64,000 bases of DNA. Source: Kerstersia gyiorum. Its GTDB lineage: Bacteria > Pseudomonadota > Gammaproteobacteria > Burkholderiales > Burkholderiaceae_B. Positions 1 through 8,565 of this stretch are shown piece after piece (position 1 is the stretch's first letter; every line of letters starts with the position of its first letter). The DNA lies in the NCBI RefSeq assembly GCF_004216755.1, contig NZ_SGWZ01000005.1, positions 1 through 64,000 on the forward strand, written 5' to 3'. The notes beneath the pieces are model-generated. The model did not search any database and had not been told where the DNA came from. It saw only the letters and a program-made list of their open reading frames with translations. The position numbers and the translations under genes are program-made.

Positions 1-14
1 AAACTCTTCAGTTC
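1..14 (-). rRNA. 5' end of 16S rRNA gene (partial)
   Basis: Read on the minus strand the first bases give GAACTGAAGAGTTT, the conserved 5' end of bacterial 16S rRNA (the start of the universal 27F priming region). Only about 14 nt are in the window and the gene continues to the left. The upstream boxA and promoters support this reading. Confidence 0.85.
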
Positions 15-281
15 AATCTCTGTTGTTTACATATACCTTCCCGTTTCCGGGACGGAAATATGTCGCTTTGCTTTCAAAGGAAGTGAGGTATAAAAACCTT
101 ACTTCTTTCGTAGGCACTTGATAATTTTGGCATTCCCATTGCTGGGATCGCACACTCATTCCAAGCGCCCACACTTATCGGCTGTTAAGTTGTTAAAGAG
201 CAGTTACTGCAAATTCGGTACTGAACTACTAAACTTCCTACTGCATCGCTTTCGCGTTTCGCTGATTTGCATCAGCAGAGA
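15..281 (-). other. rRNA operon leader
   Basis: Transcribed spacer between the nearest rrn promoter and 16S rRNA. It carries boxA and AT-rich inverted repeats near the 16S start that would suit RNase III processing stems. It has no credible coding sequence. The downstream limit is the 16S start and the upstream limit is the predicted start of the promoter-proximal transcript. Confidence 0.75.
191..202 (-). promoter_or_regulatory. boxA antitermination site of rRNA operon
   Basis: The minus strand reads TGCTCTTTAACA, identical to the rRNA boxA core bound by NusB/S10 (NusE) in enterobacteria. It sits about 180 nt upstream of 16S, the expected place for an rrn antiterminator. Confidence 0.9.
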
Positions 282-287
282 AACGAG

Positions 288-316
288 ATTATGAAGCAGT
301 TTTTCAGGTTTGTCAA
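288..316 (-). promoter_or_regulatory. rrn promoter, proximal (TTGACA-17-CATAAT)
   Basis: On the minus strand a consensus -35 TTGACA (311-316) is separated by 17 nt from CATAAT (288-293). Transcription would start near 281 and run through boxA into 16S rRNA. Confidence 0.75.
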
Positions 317-464
317 CTCAGTTTCGTTTGCCACTTAGCGGCTATCCACTGAATCCCTACTTGAAAAACGCCGCCTGGGTAAACCCACCAGACCTCGTTT
401 CCGGCCGCTTATCAGAACCACCCGCTAGGGTTAACCCTGAGTTACTAAGCAACCGAGCTAGAAA

Positions 465-493
465 CTATAACATGAAGTTTTGAAGCTTGTCAA
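465..493 (-). promoter_or_regulatory. rrn promoter, middle (TTGACA-17-TTATAG)
   Basis: Minus strand: TTGACA at 488-493, a 17-nt spacer, then TTATAG at 465-470. Its spacing equals that of the proximal promoter, in line with tandem rrn promoters. Confidence 0.7.
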
Positions 494-658
494 CACTTGC
501 TGAACCTTTCTTCAAAACCCTGCCGAACCTGCTTCCCGCACCGCCTGGCCGTCCTCAAGGATCAAACCGCAGCGCCTGAAAACAAACTCCGTTTCCGGCC
601 CCCGTCGAACTCCGCTTCGCTTTCCGAAGAATTTGTTGCGTCGCTCAACAGAAAACGA

Positions 659-688
659 AATATAGCACGCTTTTCATCACCGTGTAAA
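659..688 (-). promoter_or_regulatory. rrn promoter, distal candidate (TTTACA-18-TATATT)
   Basis: Minus strand: TTTACA at 683-688 and TATATT at 659-664 with an 18-nt spacer, in a locally AT-rich stretch. It is weaker in consensus than the two downstream promoters, and could be a third tandem rrn start. Confidence 0.45.
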
Positions 689-694
689 ACTTTT

Positions 695-1243
695 CGAAGA
701 AAATCTTTTGTTCAGCCAAAAAAAGCTGTTCCGCCCCAGGGAAACGGGCCCTGGCGCCGCTGGCGCTGGCCACGATAGGAAGCCGTCCCCTGCTCTCTGG
801 CACCAGAACGCCTGGCACGGGCCCTGGCTGCAGCGCTCAGCTGGTGGCAACGCATGGATAGCAACGGCCGTGCTTGTCCAGGTCCCTACTATATCCAGGC
901 AAGCAAGCCCGAGGGGTCGCAGAGGCCACGGTAGCTTCATGCCATCTGCCAATCAAGGCGTACCCCAACCACCTGGGGCCATGGCGCTCTCGATATACCT
1001 GATGACCTATATATAGATGACCTGATCACCAGCAGGCCTATGCAAAGTGAGCCAACCCAAAGTGGAGCCACTGACGGCCTCCGGCTGCCGGGCTCACACC
1101 GGTCACCCCCTGCCTGGAACTATCCTGCTCGGATAGCCTGCCAGTGCCTACCCCGTCCATACCGACCTCTATATATAGACATACAGACAGCAGGCAGAAC
1201 CCCGTGCTGGCAATACCATGCCTTGCATTGCCTCCTTCACTGT
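695..1243. other. Intergenic region without recognisable gene
   Basis: Between the rrn promoters and the end of fadD. Short open frames on both strands have no recognisable protein character. The only structure seen is two copies of the palindrome CTATATATAG at 1007-1016 and 1169-1178, each preceded by GACC or GACCT. No RNA gene was recognised. Confidence 0.5.
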
Positions 1244-1277
1244 CCCTGGCCGGCAGGGTCCCCCTTGCCAGCCAGGG
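1244..1277 (-). terminator. Hairpin after fadD (weak terminator candidate)
   Basis: CCCTGGC (1244-1250) pairs with GCCAGGG (1271-1277), and an inner GGCA/TGCC pair extends the stem. It lies just past the fadD stop on the transcribed side. There is no U-run, so it may only protect the 3' end or act with Rho. Confidence 0.35.
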
Positions 1278-1284
1278 GGGAAAC

Positions 1285-2937
1285 TCAGCGCAATTCCCGG
1301 CGCAGGATCTTGCCGACATTGGTACGCGGCAGGTCTTCGCGAAATTCCACGTGCTTGGGGATTTTGTAGCCGGTCAGTTGTTGGCGGCAGAAGGCGATCA
1401 AATCCTCTGCAGTCAGTGCCGGGTCGCGCCGGATGACGAAGAGTTTGACCGCTTCGCCCGAGCGCGGGTCCGGCACGCCAATGGCAGCCACTTCCTTTAC
1501 GCCCGGATGCGTGGCCACGACATCCTCGATTTCGTTCGGATAGACGTTGAAGCCGGACACCAGGATGATGTCCTTCTTACGGTCTACCAGGAAGACGAAG
1601 CCCTTGTCATCCACATAGCCGATGTCGCCAGTGCGCAGGAACCCGTCCGGATAGAACGCCAAGGCAGTTTCTTCGGGCTTCTGCCAATAGCCCGACGTGA
1701 CCTGGGGGCCGCGCACGCAGATTTCCCCCGCTTCGCCCACCGGCATTTCCTGCCCGTCGTCATTGCGGATGCTCAGTTCGGTCGACGGCAGCGGCAGGCC
1801 GATGGAACCTTTCACGTGGTGGCCATCCATCGGGTTGATGGTTACCGCCGGCGAGGTTTCAGTCAGGCCATAGGCCTGAACCAGCGGCGTACCGGTAATC
1901 TGGCGCCAGCGCTCGGCCACGACGCGCTGCACGGCCATGCCGCCCCCCAGCGTCAGCCGCAGCTGGGAAAAATCCAGCTTTTCGAACTCGGGATGGTTGA
2001 GCAAGGCATTGAACAGCGTGTTGACCCCGGTAAACGCCGTCATGCCGGAACTGCGCATGGTCTTGATGAGGCCGGGAATGTCACGCGCATCGGTCACCAG
2101 GACGTTGCGCGCGCCTATCTTCATGAAGATCAGGCAGTTCGCCGTCAGCGCGAAGATGTGGTACAGCGGCAAGGCCGTCACGATGCATTCCTTGCCTTCG
2201 CGCACCGCCGAACGAATCCAGGCATGCGCCTGGCAGACATTCGCCACCAGGTTGCCGTGCGACAGCATCGCACTCTTGGCCACGCCGGTGGTGCCGCCGG
2301 TGTATTGCAGGAAGGCCAGGTCGGCCGCGCCCAGCGTTGGCGGGTTGAAACGCTGGCCGGCACCACGGGCCAGCGCGTCGCGCAGCCACACGTGCCCCGG
2401 CAAGGACCACACGGGCACGCCTTTCTTGACCCGCCGGACCACAAAATTCACCAGCAGGCGCTTCATCCCCCCAAGCAGGTCGCCGACAGCAGTCACCACG
2501 ACATGCTTGAGATGCTGGCGGTTCTTGATCTTGTCGAGCACATGGGCGAAGTTTTCGGCGATGACGATCGCCTTGGCCTGGGAATCGACCAATTGATATT
2601 CCAATTCCCTGGGCTTGTAGAGCGGGTTGCAGTTCACCATCACGCAACCGGCGCGCAGAATGCCGAACAGGCAAACCGGGTACTGCAACAGATTGGGCAT
2701 CATCAACGCGACCGCGTCCCCCTTGCCCAGACCCTGGCTTTGCAACCACCCGGCAAAGGCGCGGCTCTGGCGGTCCAGTTCCGCATAGGTCATTTCCTTG
2801 CCCAGCGACACATACGCCACTTTGTTGGCGTAGCGCCGGCAGCTGTCCTCGAACAGATGAATCAGCGAATCGTATTCCGAGGTGTCCACCATGGGAGGAA
2901 CGCCTTCCGGGTACTGCTCTAGCCAGATTTTCTCCAC
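1285..2937 (-). CDS. fadD: Long-chain fatty acid-CoA ligase
   Basis: AMP-forming acyl-CoA synthetase that activates long-chain fatty acids (ATP + CoA) at the inner face of the membrane, the entry step of beta-oxidation. The N-terminus (VEKIWLEQYPEGVP) resembles E. coli FadD, and the AMP-binding P-loop motif YTGGTTGVAKSAM lies near residue 211. I chose the GTG start at 2937 because AAGGAG lies 7 nt upstream; the in-frame ATG at 2970 adds 11 residues with no ribosome site. Predicted length is 550 aa, close to the 561 aa of E. coli FadD. It is the last gene of the fadL operon, 41 nt after the DUF4442 gene. Confidence 0.93.
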   Translation of the reverse strand: MEKIWLEQYPEGVPPMVDTSEYDSLIHLFEDSCRRYANKVAYVSLGKEMTYAELDRQSRAFAGWLQSQGLGKGDAVALMMPNLLQYPVCLFGILRAGCVMVNCNPLYKPRELEYQLVDSQAKAIVIAENFAHVLDKIKNRQHLKHVVVTAVGDLLGGMKRLLVNFVVRRVKKGVPVWSLPGHVWLRDALARGAGQRFNPPTLGAADLAFLQYTGGTTGVAKSAMLSHGNLVANVCQAHAWIRSAVREGKECIVTALPLYHIFALTANCLIFMKIGARNVLVTDARDIPGLIKTMRSSGMTAFTGVNTLFNALLNHPEFEKLDFSQLRLTLGGGMAVQRVVAERWRQITGTPLVQAYGLTETSPAVTINPMDGHHVKGSIGLPLPSTELSIRNDDGQEMPVGEAGEICVRGPQVTSGYWQKPEETALAFYPDGFLRTGDIGYVDDKGFVFLVDRKKDIILVSGFNVYPNEIEDVVATHPGVKEVAAIGVPDPRSGEAVKLFVIRRDPALTAEDLIAFCRQQLTGYKIPKHVEFREDLPRTNVGKILRRELR

Positions 2938-2978
2938 GATTGTCTCCTTTGTCCGCCAGCGGCTCCGCATGGAGCCCC

Positions 2979-3542
2979 TTATTGTGTGCTCTCGGCGTCG
3001 GCGCTGGCAGCCGCCTGCCTGGCTCCCAACTCTTTTTCCCGCTTTCTTTCCGCATAGTGCGCCCGCGTCGCAATGTACAACGTGCGCTCAACCGTGGCAT
3101 ATACCGTGCCCTGGGCATCGACCAGGTCCACGTTGTAGACGCGGATGGTCTCGTGTTCCTGGTCCAGCACCTGGCGGATGGATGCCACTTCGTCGTCCGT
3201 GACGCGGAAATCCGCATACAGCACCTGGTAGGCCGGCCGCCGGAAACGGATGGCGGCCTGCTTGTCCCAGATGATGACATCACGCCCCAGCCGCAGCGTC
3301 AGCAGCAGCGGGTGCGGCCCATCCGTCACGCCAAACAGCGAGCCGCCATAGATGGACCCCAACATATTGCGCGTGCGCCGCCGCCAGGGCAAGCGCACAC
3401 GCATGCATGAAAGGTCAGGCTCGACATGCACGACCCGCCCCCCCATGCCCCGGAACCCGGGGTGCATATTGAAGCCCAGACGCACCGCCGGGGCGCGCCA
3501 GGCAAGAGGCAGGCGGCTCAGCCAGTCCAACGGCGTGCTCAC
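2979..3542 (-). CDS. DUF4442 family hotdog-fold protein (putative acyl-CoA thioesterase)
   Basis: 187-aa protein of the DUF4442 family, related by fold to PaaI/YiiD-type hotdog thioesterases. Family features visible are the central segment NMLGSIYGGSLFGVTD and a basic, charged C-terminus. The GTG start overlaps the thiolase stop (GTGA), so translation is probably coupled; a longer frame to 3587 would lie inside the thiolase gene. Its position between a thiolase and fadD suggests a role in acyl-CoA turnover, such as releasing stalled acyl-CoA. That role is inferred from context, as biochemical data for this family are sparse. Confidence 0.8.
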   Translation of the reverse strand: MSTPLDWLSRLPLAWRAPAVRLGFNMHPGFRGMGGRVVHVEPDLSCMRVRLPWRRRTRNMLGSIYGGSLFGVTDGPHPLLLTLRLGRDVIIWDKQAAIRFRRPAYQVLYADFRVTDDEVASIRQVLDQEHETIRVYNVDLVDAQGTVYATVERTLYIATRAHYAERKREKELGARQAAASADAESTQ

Positions 3543-4741
3543 AGCGCCTCGAATACGCCGGCTGCACCCATGCCAGTGCCTATGCACATGGTCACCATGC
3601 CGTACTTCCCGCCGGTACGGCGCAGGCCATGCGTCACCGTAGCGGTGCGGATCGCGCCGGTTGCGCCCAGCGGGTGCCCCAGTGCGATGGCGCCGCCCAG
3701 CGGATTGACGCGCTGCGGGTCCAGTTCCAGCTCGCGCATGACAGCCAGGGACTGGGCCGCAAACGCTTCATTCAGTTCGATCCAGTCAAGCTGCTCCTTG
3801 CTGATGCCAGCCTGGGCCAGCGCCCGCGGAATCGCTTCGATCGGGCCGATGCCCATGATCTCGGGCGGCACGCCGGCCACCGAATAACCGGCAAAGCGCG
3901 CCAGCGGCCGCAAGTTCAGCTGCTTCACCAGGCGTTCGGACATCAGCACGACGGCAGCCGCGCCATCGGACATCTGCGAACTGTTGCCTGCCGTCACCGA
4001 ACCACGCACCGAAAATACCGTACGCAGACGCGCCAGCGCTTCGGCGCTGCTGTCCGGGCGCGGACCTTCGTCGCGATTCACCGTGCGCCGCGTCACTCGC
4101 GGTTCGCCGGTCTTGCGGTCACCAGGCCCATGGCTGACGATCTCGAAGGGAGAGATTTCCGCATCGAAATAGCCGGCTTCCTGGGCGGCCACGGCGCGAC
4201 GGTGAGACTCCAGCGCGAAGGCGTCCTGGTCTTCGCGCGACACCTTCCAGCGCTGCGCGACTTTCTCGGCCGTCAGGCCCATGCCAAACGCCATGCCCAG
4301 GCGTTCATCACCATCGAAGATTGCCGGGTTGATGGAAATCTTGTTGCCCATCATCTGCGACATGATGCTCATGGACTCCGCGCCGGCAGCCACCATGACA
4401 TCCGCTTCGCCCAGCCGAATACGGCTGGCGGCATCGGCCACGGCCTGCAGGCCGGAAGCGCAGAAGCGGTTGATGGTCAAACCCGGCACGACATTGGGCA
4501 AGCCGGCCAGCAGCAGCCCCATGCGGGACAGATTCATGCCCTGCTCGGCCTCGGGCATGGCGCAACCGGTAATGACATCGCCGATTTGCGCCGGATCCAG
4601 CCCCGGTACCTGGGTCAGCGCCGCGCGCAGCGCAGCCGCCAGCAGGTCGTCGGGACGGGTACGACCATACATCCCGCCCCGCTTGCCGACCGGCAGGCGG
4701 GTAGCGGCCACAATGTAGGCATCCTGTTTCTGCATACTCAT
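3539..4741 (-). CDS. fadA: Acetyl-CoA C-acyltransferase (thiolase)
   Basis: Type II thiolase of about 400 aa that cleaves 3-ketoacyl-CoA with CoA in the last beta-oxidation step. Active-site residues are visible: nucleophilic Cys94 in NRFCASG, the His of GGAIALGHPLGATG near residue 356, and the second Cys of CIGTGMGAAG near 386. The start ATG at 4741 has AAGGAG 6 nt upstream; the longer open frame to 4870 lies inside the upstream gene. It follows the bifunctional dehydrogenase/hydratase gene by 13 nt, the normal fadBA-type pairing. Confidence 0.94.
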   Translation of the reverse strand: MSMQKQDAYIVAATRLPVGKRGGMYGRTRPDDLLAAALRAALTQVPGLDPAQIGDVITGCAMPEAEQGMNLSRMGLLLAGLPNVVPGLTINRFCASGLQAVADAASRIRLGEADVMVAAGAESMSIMSQMMGNKISINPAIFDGDERLGMAFGMGLTAEKVAQRWKVSREDQDAFALESHRRAVAAQEAGYFDAEISPFEIVSHGPGDRKTGEPRVTRRTVNRDEGPRPDSSAEALARLRTVFSVRGSVTAGNSSQMSDGAAAVVLMSERLVKQLNLRPLARFAGYSVAGVPPEIMGIGPIEAIPRALAQAGISKEQLDWIELNEAFAAQSLAVMRELELDPQRVNPLGGAIALGHPLGATGAIRTATVTHGLRRTGGKYGMVTMCIGTGMGAAGVFEAL

Positions 4742-4754
4742 GAATGCTCCTTGT

Positions 4755-7154
4755 TCAATTGCGCAACGGCTTGCCGGTTTCCAGGGTGTGGCGAATGCGT
4801 GCCAGCGTCTCCGGCGTGCGCAGCAGCGCCATGAATTCGCGTCGTTCCACGGCCAGCAGCCAATCCTCATCGACCTTCACACCGGTATCGACGTCACCGC
4901 CGCACAGGGCCACGGCGGCGGAATGCGCCACCTTGTAGTCGTGCGGGCTGATCATGCCGCCTTCCAGCATGTTGACCAGTTGCATGTCGAAATTGGCAAT
5001 GCCGCTGCGGCCGGCCACAATCACCTGGCCCGGACGCGCCGGCACCCGGTGCCCGATTTCGGCCAGCGCGCGCGCACGGCGCAGGGCCGTCCACAGCAAT
5101 TCGTCAGGATGGAAGATCACGGTATCTGTCGGTACGCCAAAGCCGGCCTCAATGGCCTGCAAGGCGCTCTTGGACACCTGGCCCATGGCGATGTTGCGGA
5201 ACGCGGGCTGCAGATACGGGAAGACCTCGGCCGGCGTTTCGGTCTGCGCGGCCAGCCAGGCGGCGCGCACCGCGAACGCTTTGCTGCCGCCCCCAGCCGG
5301 AATCAAGCCGACCCCGGCCTCTACCAGCCCCACATAGCTTTCAAGCGCAAACACGCGGGCCGTGGCATGCATGGTGAATTCGCAGCCGCCGCCCAGCGCC
5401 ATGCCCTGCACGGCGGCAACCGTCGGCACCTGGGCGTAATGCAAGGACAGCGATGCCTGCTGGAACTTGGCAACGGTCTGTTCCAGGCGCTCGAACTCGC
5501 CTGCCGCAGCAGCTTCCGCAACCTGCTTGAGGTTGGCTCCGACCGCGAACGGCGGCTCGTGCCAGAGCACCAGCGCGTCGCTGGTCTGCTCGGCCAACGC
5601 CACGGCCTGCAGCACGCCCTCCAGCACTTCGTCGCCGATGGTATGCATCTTCGACTTGAAGGATAGGATGGCAACCCCGGCGTCGACTTCCGGCAAGCGC
5701 CACAAGCGCACACCATCATTTTCCCAAAGGGTTTCCTGCACCTGGGCCGCAGCCGGATTTTGTCCGCCCAGCACGCGCTCGGGGAACAACTGGCGACGAT
5801 AGACCGGCAAGGAGGACGGCGCCTCGATGCGGTGCTCGCGCGCCGAATAGGAACCTTCGGACGTATGCACGCCCCGGCGGCCCGGCTCCTTGGCCCACTG
5901 GGGCAGAGACGCCGTGCTCATGGTTTCCCCGCCGGCGATATCGGCTTCGATCGCCTGGGCGATTTCGTTCCAGCCTGCGGCCTGCCAGGTTTCCAGCGGC
6001 CCCAGGGCCCAGCCGAAGCCCCAGCGTATGGCCAGGTCGAGATCGCGCGCATTGGCAGCGATGCCGCCCAGATGGAACGCACTGTAGTGGAAGGTGTCGC
6101 GCAGCACCGCCCACAGGAAACGGGCCTGTGGATGCGCGCTGGCCCGCAGCGCGCGCAGGCGCTCGGCCGGATCGCGCTGCTTGAGGATGGCAGCGACTTC
6201 GTCGGCCACCTTGCCGGCCGACGGGCGGTAATCGCCCTGGGCCAGGTCCAACACCTGGATTTCACGCCCAACCTTGCGGTAGACGCCACGGCCGCTCTTT
6301 TGGCCCAGCGCCCCCTGTTCGATCAGGCCCTGCAGCCAGTCCGGCGCCTGGAAATAGGCATGCCAGGGGTCGTCGCTCGCGCCGTCACGCAAGGTGTTGA
6401 TGACGTGTGCCAGCGTATCCAGGCCAACCACGTCGGCCGTACGATAGGTAGCGCTCTTGGGGCGGCCGATCAGCGGGCCGGTCAGGGCATCGACCTCATC
6501 GAACCCTAGCCCCAGCCGCGTCGTGTGGTGCATGGCTGCCAGCAGCGAAAACACCCCCACGCGGTTGGCGATGAAGTTGGGCGTGTCCAAAGCGCGGATC
6601 ACTCCCTTGCCCATGCGGGTCGTCAGCCACGACTCCAGGTTATCGAGGACTTCGGGACTGGTTTCAGGAATCGCTACCAGCTCGACCAGCTTCATGTAGC
6701 GCGGCGGGTTGAAGAAATGCACCCCGCAAAAGCGCGGGCGCAATGCTTCCGGCAGCACCTGCGCCAGGGACGCAATGGACAGGCCCGAAGTATTCGATGC
6801 CAGGATGGTCTGCGGCCCGATATGCGGCGCCACGCGCCGGTACAGGTCGTTCTTCCAGTCCAGCCGTTCGGCGATGGCCTCGATGACGAGGTCGCACGAC
6901 GACAGCTGGTCCAGGTGCTGGTCGTAATTGACCGGCGTGATATACGCCAGGCTGGCGGGGCTGGCCAGGGGCGCCGGTTCGAGCTTTTTCAGCCCGGCCA
7001 GCGCCTTGAGGGAAATCCCGCTGGGATCGCCCTCCTTGGCCGTCAGGTCGTACAGCAAGACCGGTATGCCGGCGTTGGCCAGATGCGCCGCGATCTGCGC
7101 ACCCATCACGCCGGCCCCCAGCACCGCGGCGCGTTTGATATTGAACTTGCTCAA
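4755..7154 (-). CDS. 3-hydroxyacyl-CoA dehydrogenase / enoyl-CoA hydratase, FadN-type domain order
   Basis: About 799 aa. The N-terminal half is an NAD-binding 3-hydroxyacyl-CoA dehydrogenase (GAGVMG, residues 13-18, then the catalytic C-terminal domain). The C-terminal part is a crotonase-fold hydratase (AVQGMALGGGCE near residue 580). This order is the reverse of FadB/FadJ and matches Bacillus FadN-like proteins. I chose the TTG start at 7154 because AAGGAG precedes it by 6 nt; an ATG at 7172 has no ribosome site and would place that AAGGAG inside the coding region. It lies in the fadL operon, upstream of the thiolase that should be its partner. Confidence 0.9.
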   Translation of the reverse strand: MSKFNIKRAAVLGAGVMGAQIAAHLANAGIPVLLYDLTAKEGDPSGISLKALAGLKKLEPAPLASPASLAYITPVNYDQHLDQLSSCDLVIEAIAERLDWKNDLYRRVAPHIGPQTILASNTSGLSIASLAQVLPEALRPRFCGVHFFNPPRYMKLVELVAIPETSPEVLDNLESWLTTRMGKGVIRALDTPNFIANRVGVFSLLAAMHHTTRLGLGFDEVDALTGPLIGRPKSATYRTADVVGLDTLAHVINTLRDGASDDPWHAYFQAPDWLQGLIEQGALGQKSGRGVYRKVGREIQVLDLAQGDYRPSAGKVADEVAAILKQRDPAERLRALRASAHPQARFLWAVLRDTFHYSAFHLGGIAANARDLDLAIRWGFGWALGPLETWQAAGWNEIAQAIEADIAGGETMSTASLPQWAKEPGRRGVHTSEGSYSAREHRIEAPSSLPVYRRQLFPERVLGGQNPAAAQVQETLWENDGVRLWRLPEVDAGVAILSFKSKMHTIGDEVLEGVLQAVALAEQTSDALVLWHEPPFAVGANLKQVAEAAAAGEFERLEQTVAKFQQASLSLHYAQVPTVAAVQGMALGGGCEFTMHATARVFALESYVGLVEAGVGLIPAGGGSKAFAVRAAWLAAQTETPAEVFPYLQPAFRNIAMGQVSKSALQAIEAGFGVPTDTVIFHPDELLWTALRRARALAEIGHRVPARPGQVIVAGRSGIANFDMQLVNMLEGGMISPHDYKVAHSAAVALCGGDVDTGVKVDEDWLLAVERREFMALLRTPETLARIRHTLETGKPLRN

Positions 7155-7196
7155 GCAACTCTCCTTAGTCATGCCGTGAATCGGATGGCCGCATCG

Positions 7197-8477
7197 TCAG
7201 AACCGGGTCGAAACCTGCACGCCGACGATATGGCCGCTGCTCTTGTAATCCCCCACCACGCGGCCCTGGGTCAGAACATTGCCGTTGTCGATGGGCGTGT
7301 CCTTCAGGTGCAGGTAGGTATAGCCCAGGTCAACCGTGGTGTTCGCACCGTGGCGGTACTGCACCCCAGTGGACAGCCACAGGCGGTTGTTGTCAGGCAA
7401 CGAGGTCGGCCGGTATTCGGCACTGCGTACCGGCGACTGGTCGACTGCCACCCCCACCTTCCAGGTCCACTTCTCGTTCACGCGGTAGTTCGCTCCCAGC
7501 GCGAAGCGCCAGGTATCGCGGAACCGCAAGTCCAGCGAAGTCGTACGATTGATCGTGCCGCCGCTTTCAATATCGAGACGCGGAATACTGCTCCAGCCTG
7601 TCCACGATACATCACCCAGCAACGTCCAACTTGGGGTCAGATCATGAGAAATGCTCAACACGGCAGTATCGGGCAGATCGACGCTGGCATGCGCCGCGCC
7701 GCTGCCCACTTCGTTGCCGCGCAATTCGATATCCGTGCCGCCGCTGGCCGAATGCTTGATCTTGGAGCGGTAGGACAGGCCGATACGCGTTGACGCTGTC
7801 GGCTGGAAAATCACGCCTGCATTCCAGCCCCAGGCATCGCCATGCATCTTGACCTTGGCATCGCCTTCCATATAGCCCACGCCCGGTACCGGCACGACCT
7901 GCGCCAGGCGATAGGTGGCGTCTATCCGCTGCCAGTTGGCCCCCACCCCGATCGAGAAGTAATCATTGACCTTATAGGCAACCGACGGATTGATGTTGAT
8001 GGTGCGGATTTCGAATTCACGCGAATGGAAGCGCCCGGCCCAATCATCCTCGTATTCGGTCTTCAAGCCGAAGGGCGCGCCCAGGCCGACGCCGGCGAAC
8101 CAGCGGTCATTGATCTGCCACGACATATAGGCATTGGGCACGACGCCCCAGCTGCCCGCATCGCCGCCGTTGGAGGTACTGGGCGCGCCGCCCAGCGCCA
8201 GCGGGCCGCGGCTGAGCCCATTGTCGCGAAACTTGAACGACGGCCGGATGGCCGTGGCGCCGCCAGACACGTTCACGCCGGGCAGATACGTCATGCCCGC
8301 CGGGTTGAAGTAAATCGTACTGGCGTTCTCAGCGATCGCCGCCGAACCGGCATAGGCATTGCCCAGCCCGCTGGCGCTCTGTTCGAGCAACTGGAATCCC
8401 GCGCCATGGCTGGCCGTGGCAACGCCACCCAGTACCGCCAGGGAAAAAACGCGCCCTGTCAGATTGCGTGTTTTCAT
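7197..8477 (-). CDS. fadL: Outer-membrane long-chain fatty acid transporter, FadL/OmpP1 family
   Basis: 426-aa outer-membrane beta-barrel of the OMPP1/FadL/TodX family that lets long-chain fatty acids or other hydrophobic substrates cross the outer membrane. A Sec signal peptide of about 25 residues ends near ATASHGA. The mature N-terminus GFQLLEQSASGLGNAYAG and the following NPAGM motif are the family hatch signature, and the protein ends in an aromatic residue (STRF), as barrels do. The ATG at 8477 has a GGAGA ribosome site; the open frame to 8618 has no support. It is the first gene of the five-gene beta-oxidation operon. Confidence 0.92.
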   Translation of the reverse strand: MKTRNLTGRVFSLAVLGGVATASHGAGFQLLEQSASGLGNAYAGSAAIAENASTIYFNPAGMTYLPGVNVSGGATAIRPSFKFRDNGLSRGPLALGGAPSTSNGGDAGSWGVVPNAYMSWQINDRWFAGVGLGAPFGLKTEYEDDWAGRFHSREFEIRTININPSVAYKVNDYFSIGVGANWQRIDATYRLAQVVPVPGVGYMEGDAKVKMHGDAWGWNAGVIFQPTASTRIGLSYRSKIKHSASGGTDIELRGNEVGSGAAHASVDLPDTAVLSISHDLTPSWTLLGDVSWTGWSSIPRLDIESGGTINRTTSLDLRFRDTWRFALGANYRVNEKWTWKVGVAVDQSPVRSAEYRPTSLPDNNRLWLSTGVQYRHGANTTVDLGYTYLHLKDTPIDNGNVLTQGRVVGDYKSSGHIVGVQVSTRF

Positions 8478-8498
8478 CTTCTGTCTCCTCGTCAATGA

Positions 8499-8512
8499 CC
8501 AACCTTCGTTGG
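8499..8512. promoter_or_regulatory. Inverted repeat CCAAC-N4-GTTGG upstream of fadL
   Basis: CCAAC (8499-8503), a 4-nt spacer, GTTGG (8508-8512), 21 nt upstream of the fadL ATG. Geometry matches the perfect CAAAC-N4-GTTTG palindrome upstream of the TetR gene at 14877-14894, with one base changed per half site. It may be a second, weaker operator for the same regulator. Confidence 0.35.
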
Positions 8513-8565
8513 ATTGGCCATAAAGAACCGGCCAGGCCGGGGCTTGTGCTGCGCCTGCTTTATTT

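Noticed and set aside
497..1369. Several short open frames in the rrn-fadD gap
   Set aside because: No ribosome sites, no recognisable protein features, and they overlap the rrn promoters.
1144..2922. Long plus-strand open frame of about 590 codons opposite fadD
   Set aside because: Antisense shadow in GC-rich DNA. The opposite strand has a clear acyl-CoA synthetase with ribosome site and motifs. The frame's composition (Arg/His/Gln-rich) is not protein-like.
8528..8540. CCGGCC-A-GGCCGG palindrome between fadJ and fadL as a terminator
   Set aside because: Loop too small and no T-run; insufficient for an intrinsic terminator call.
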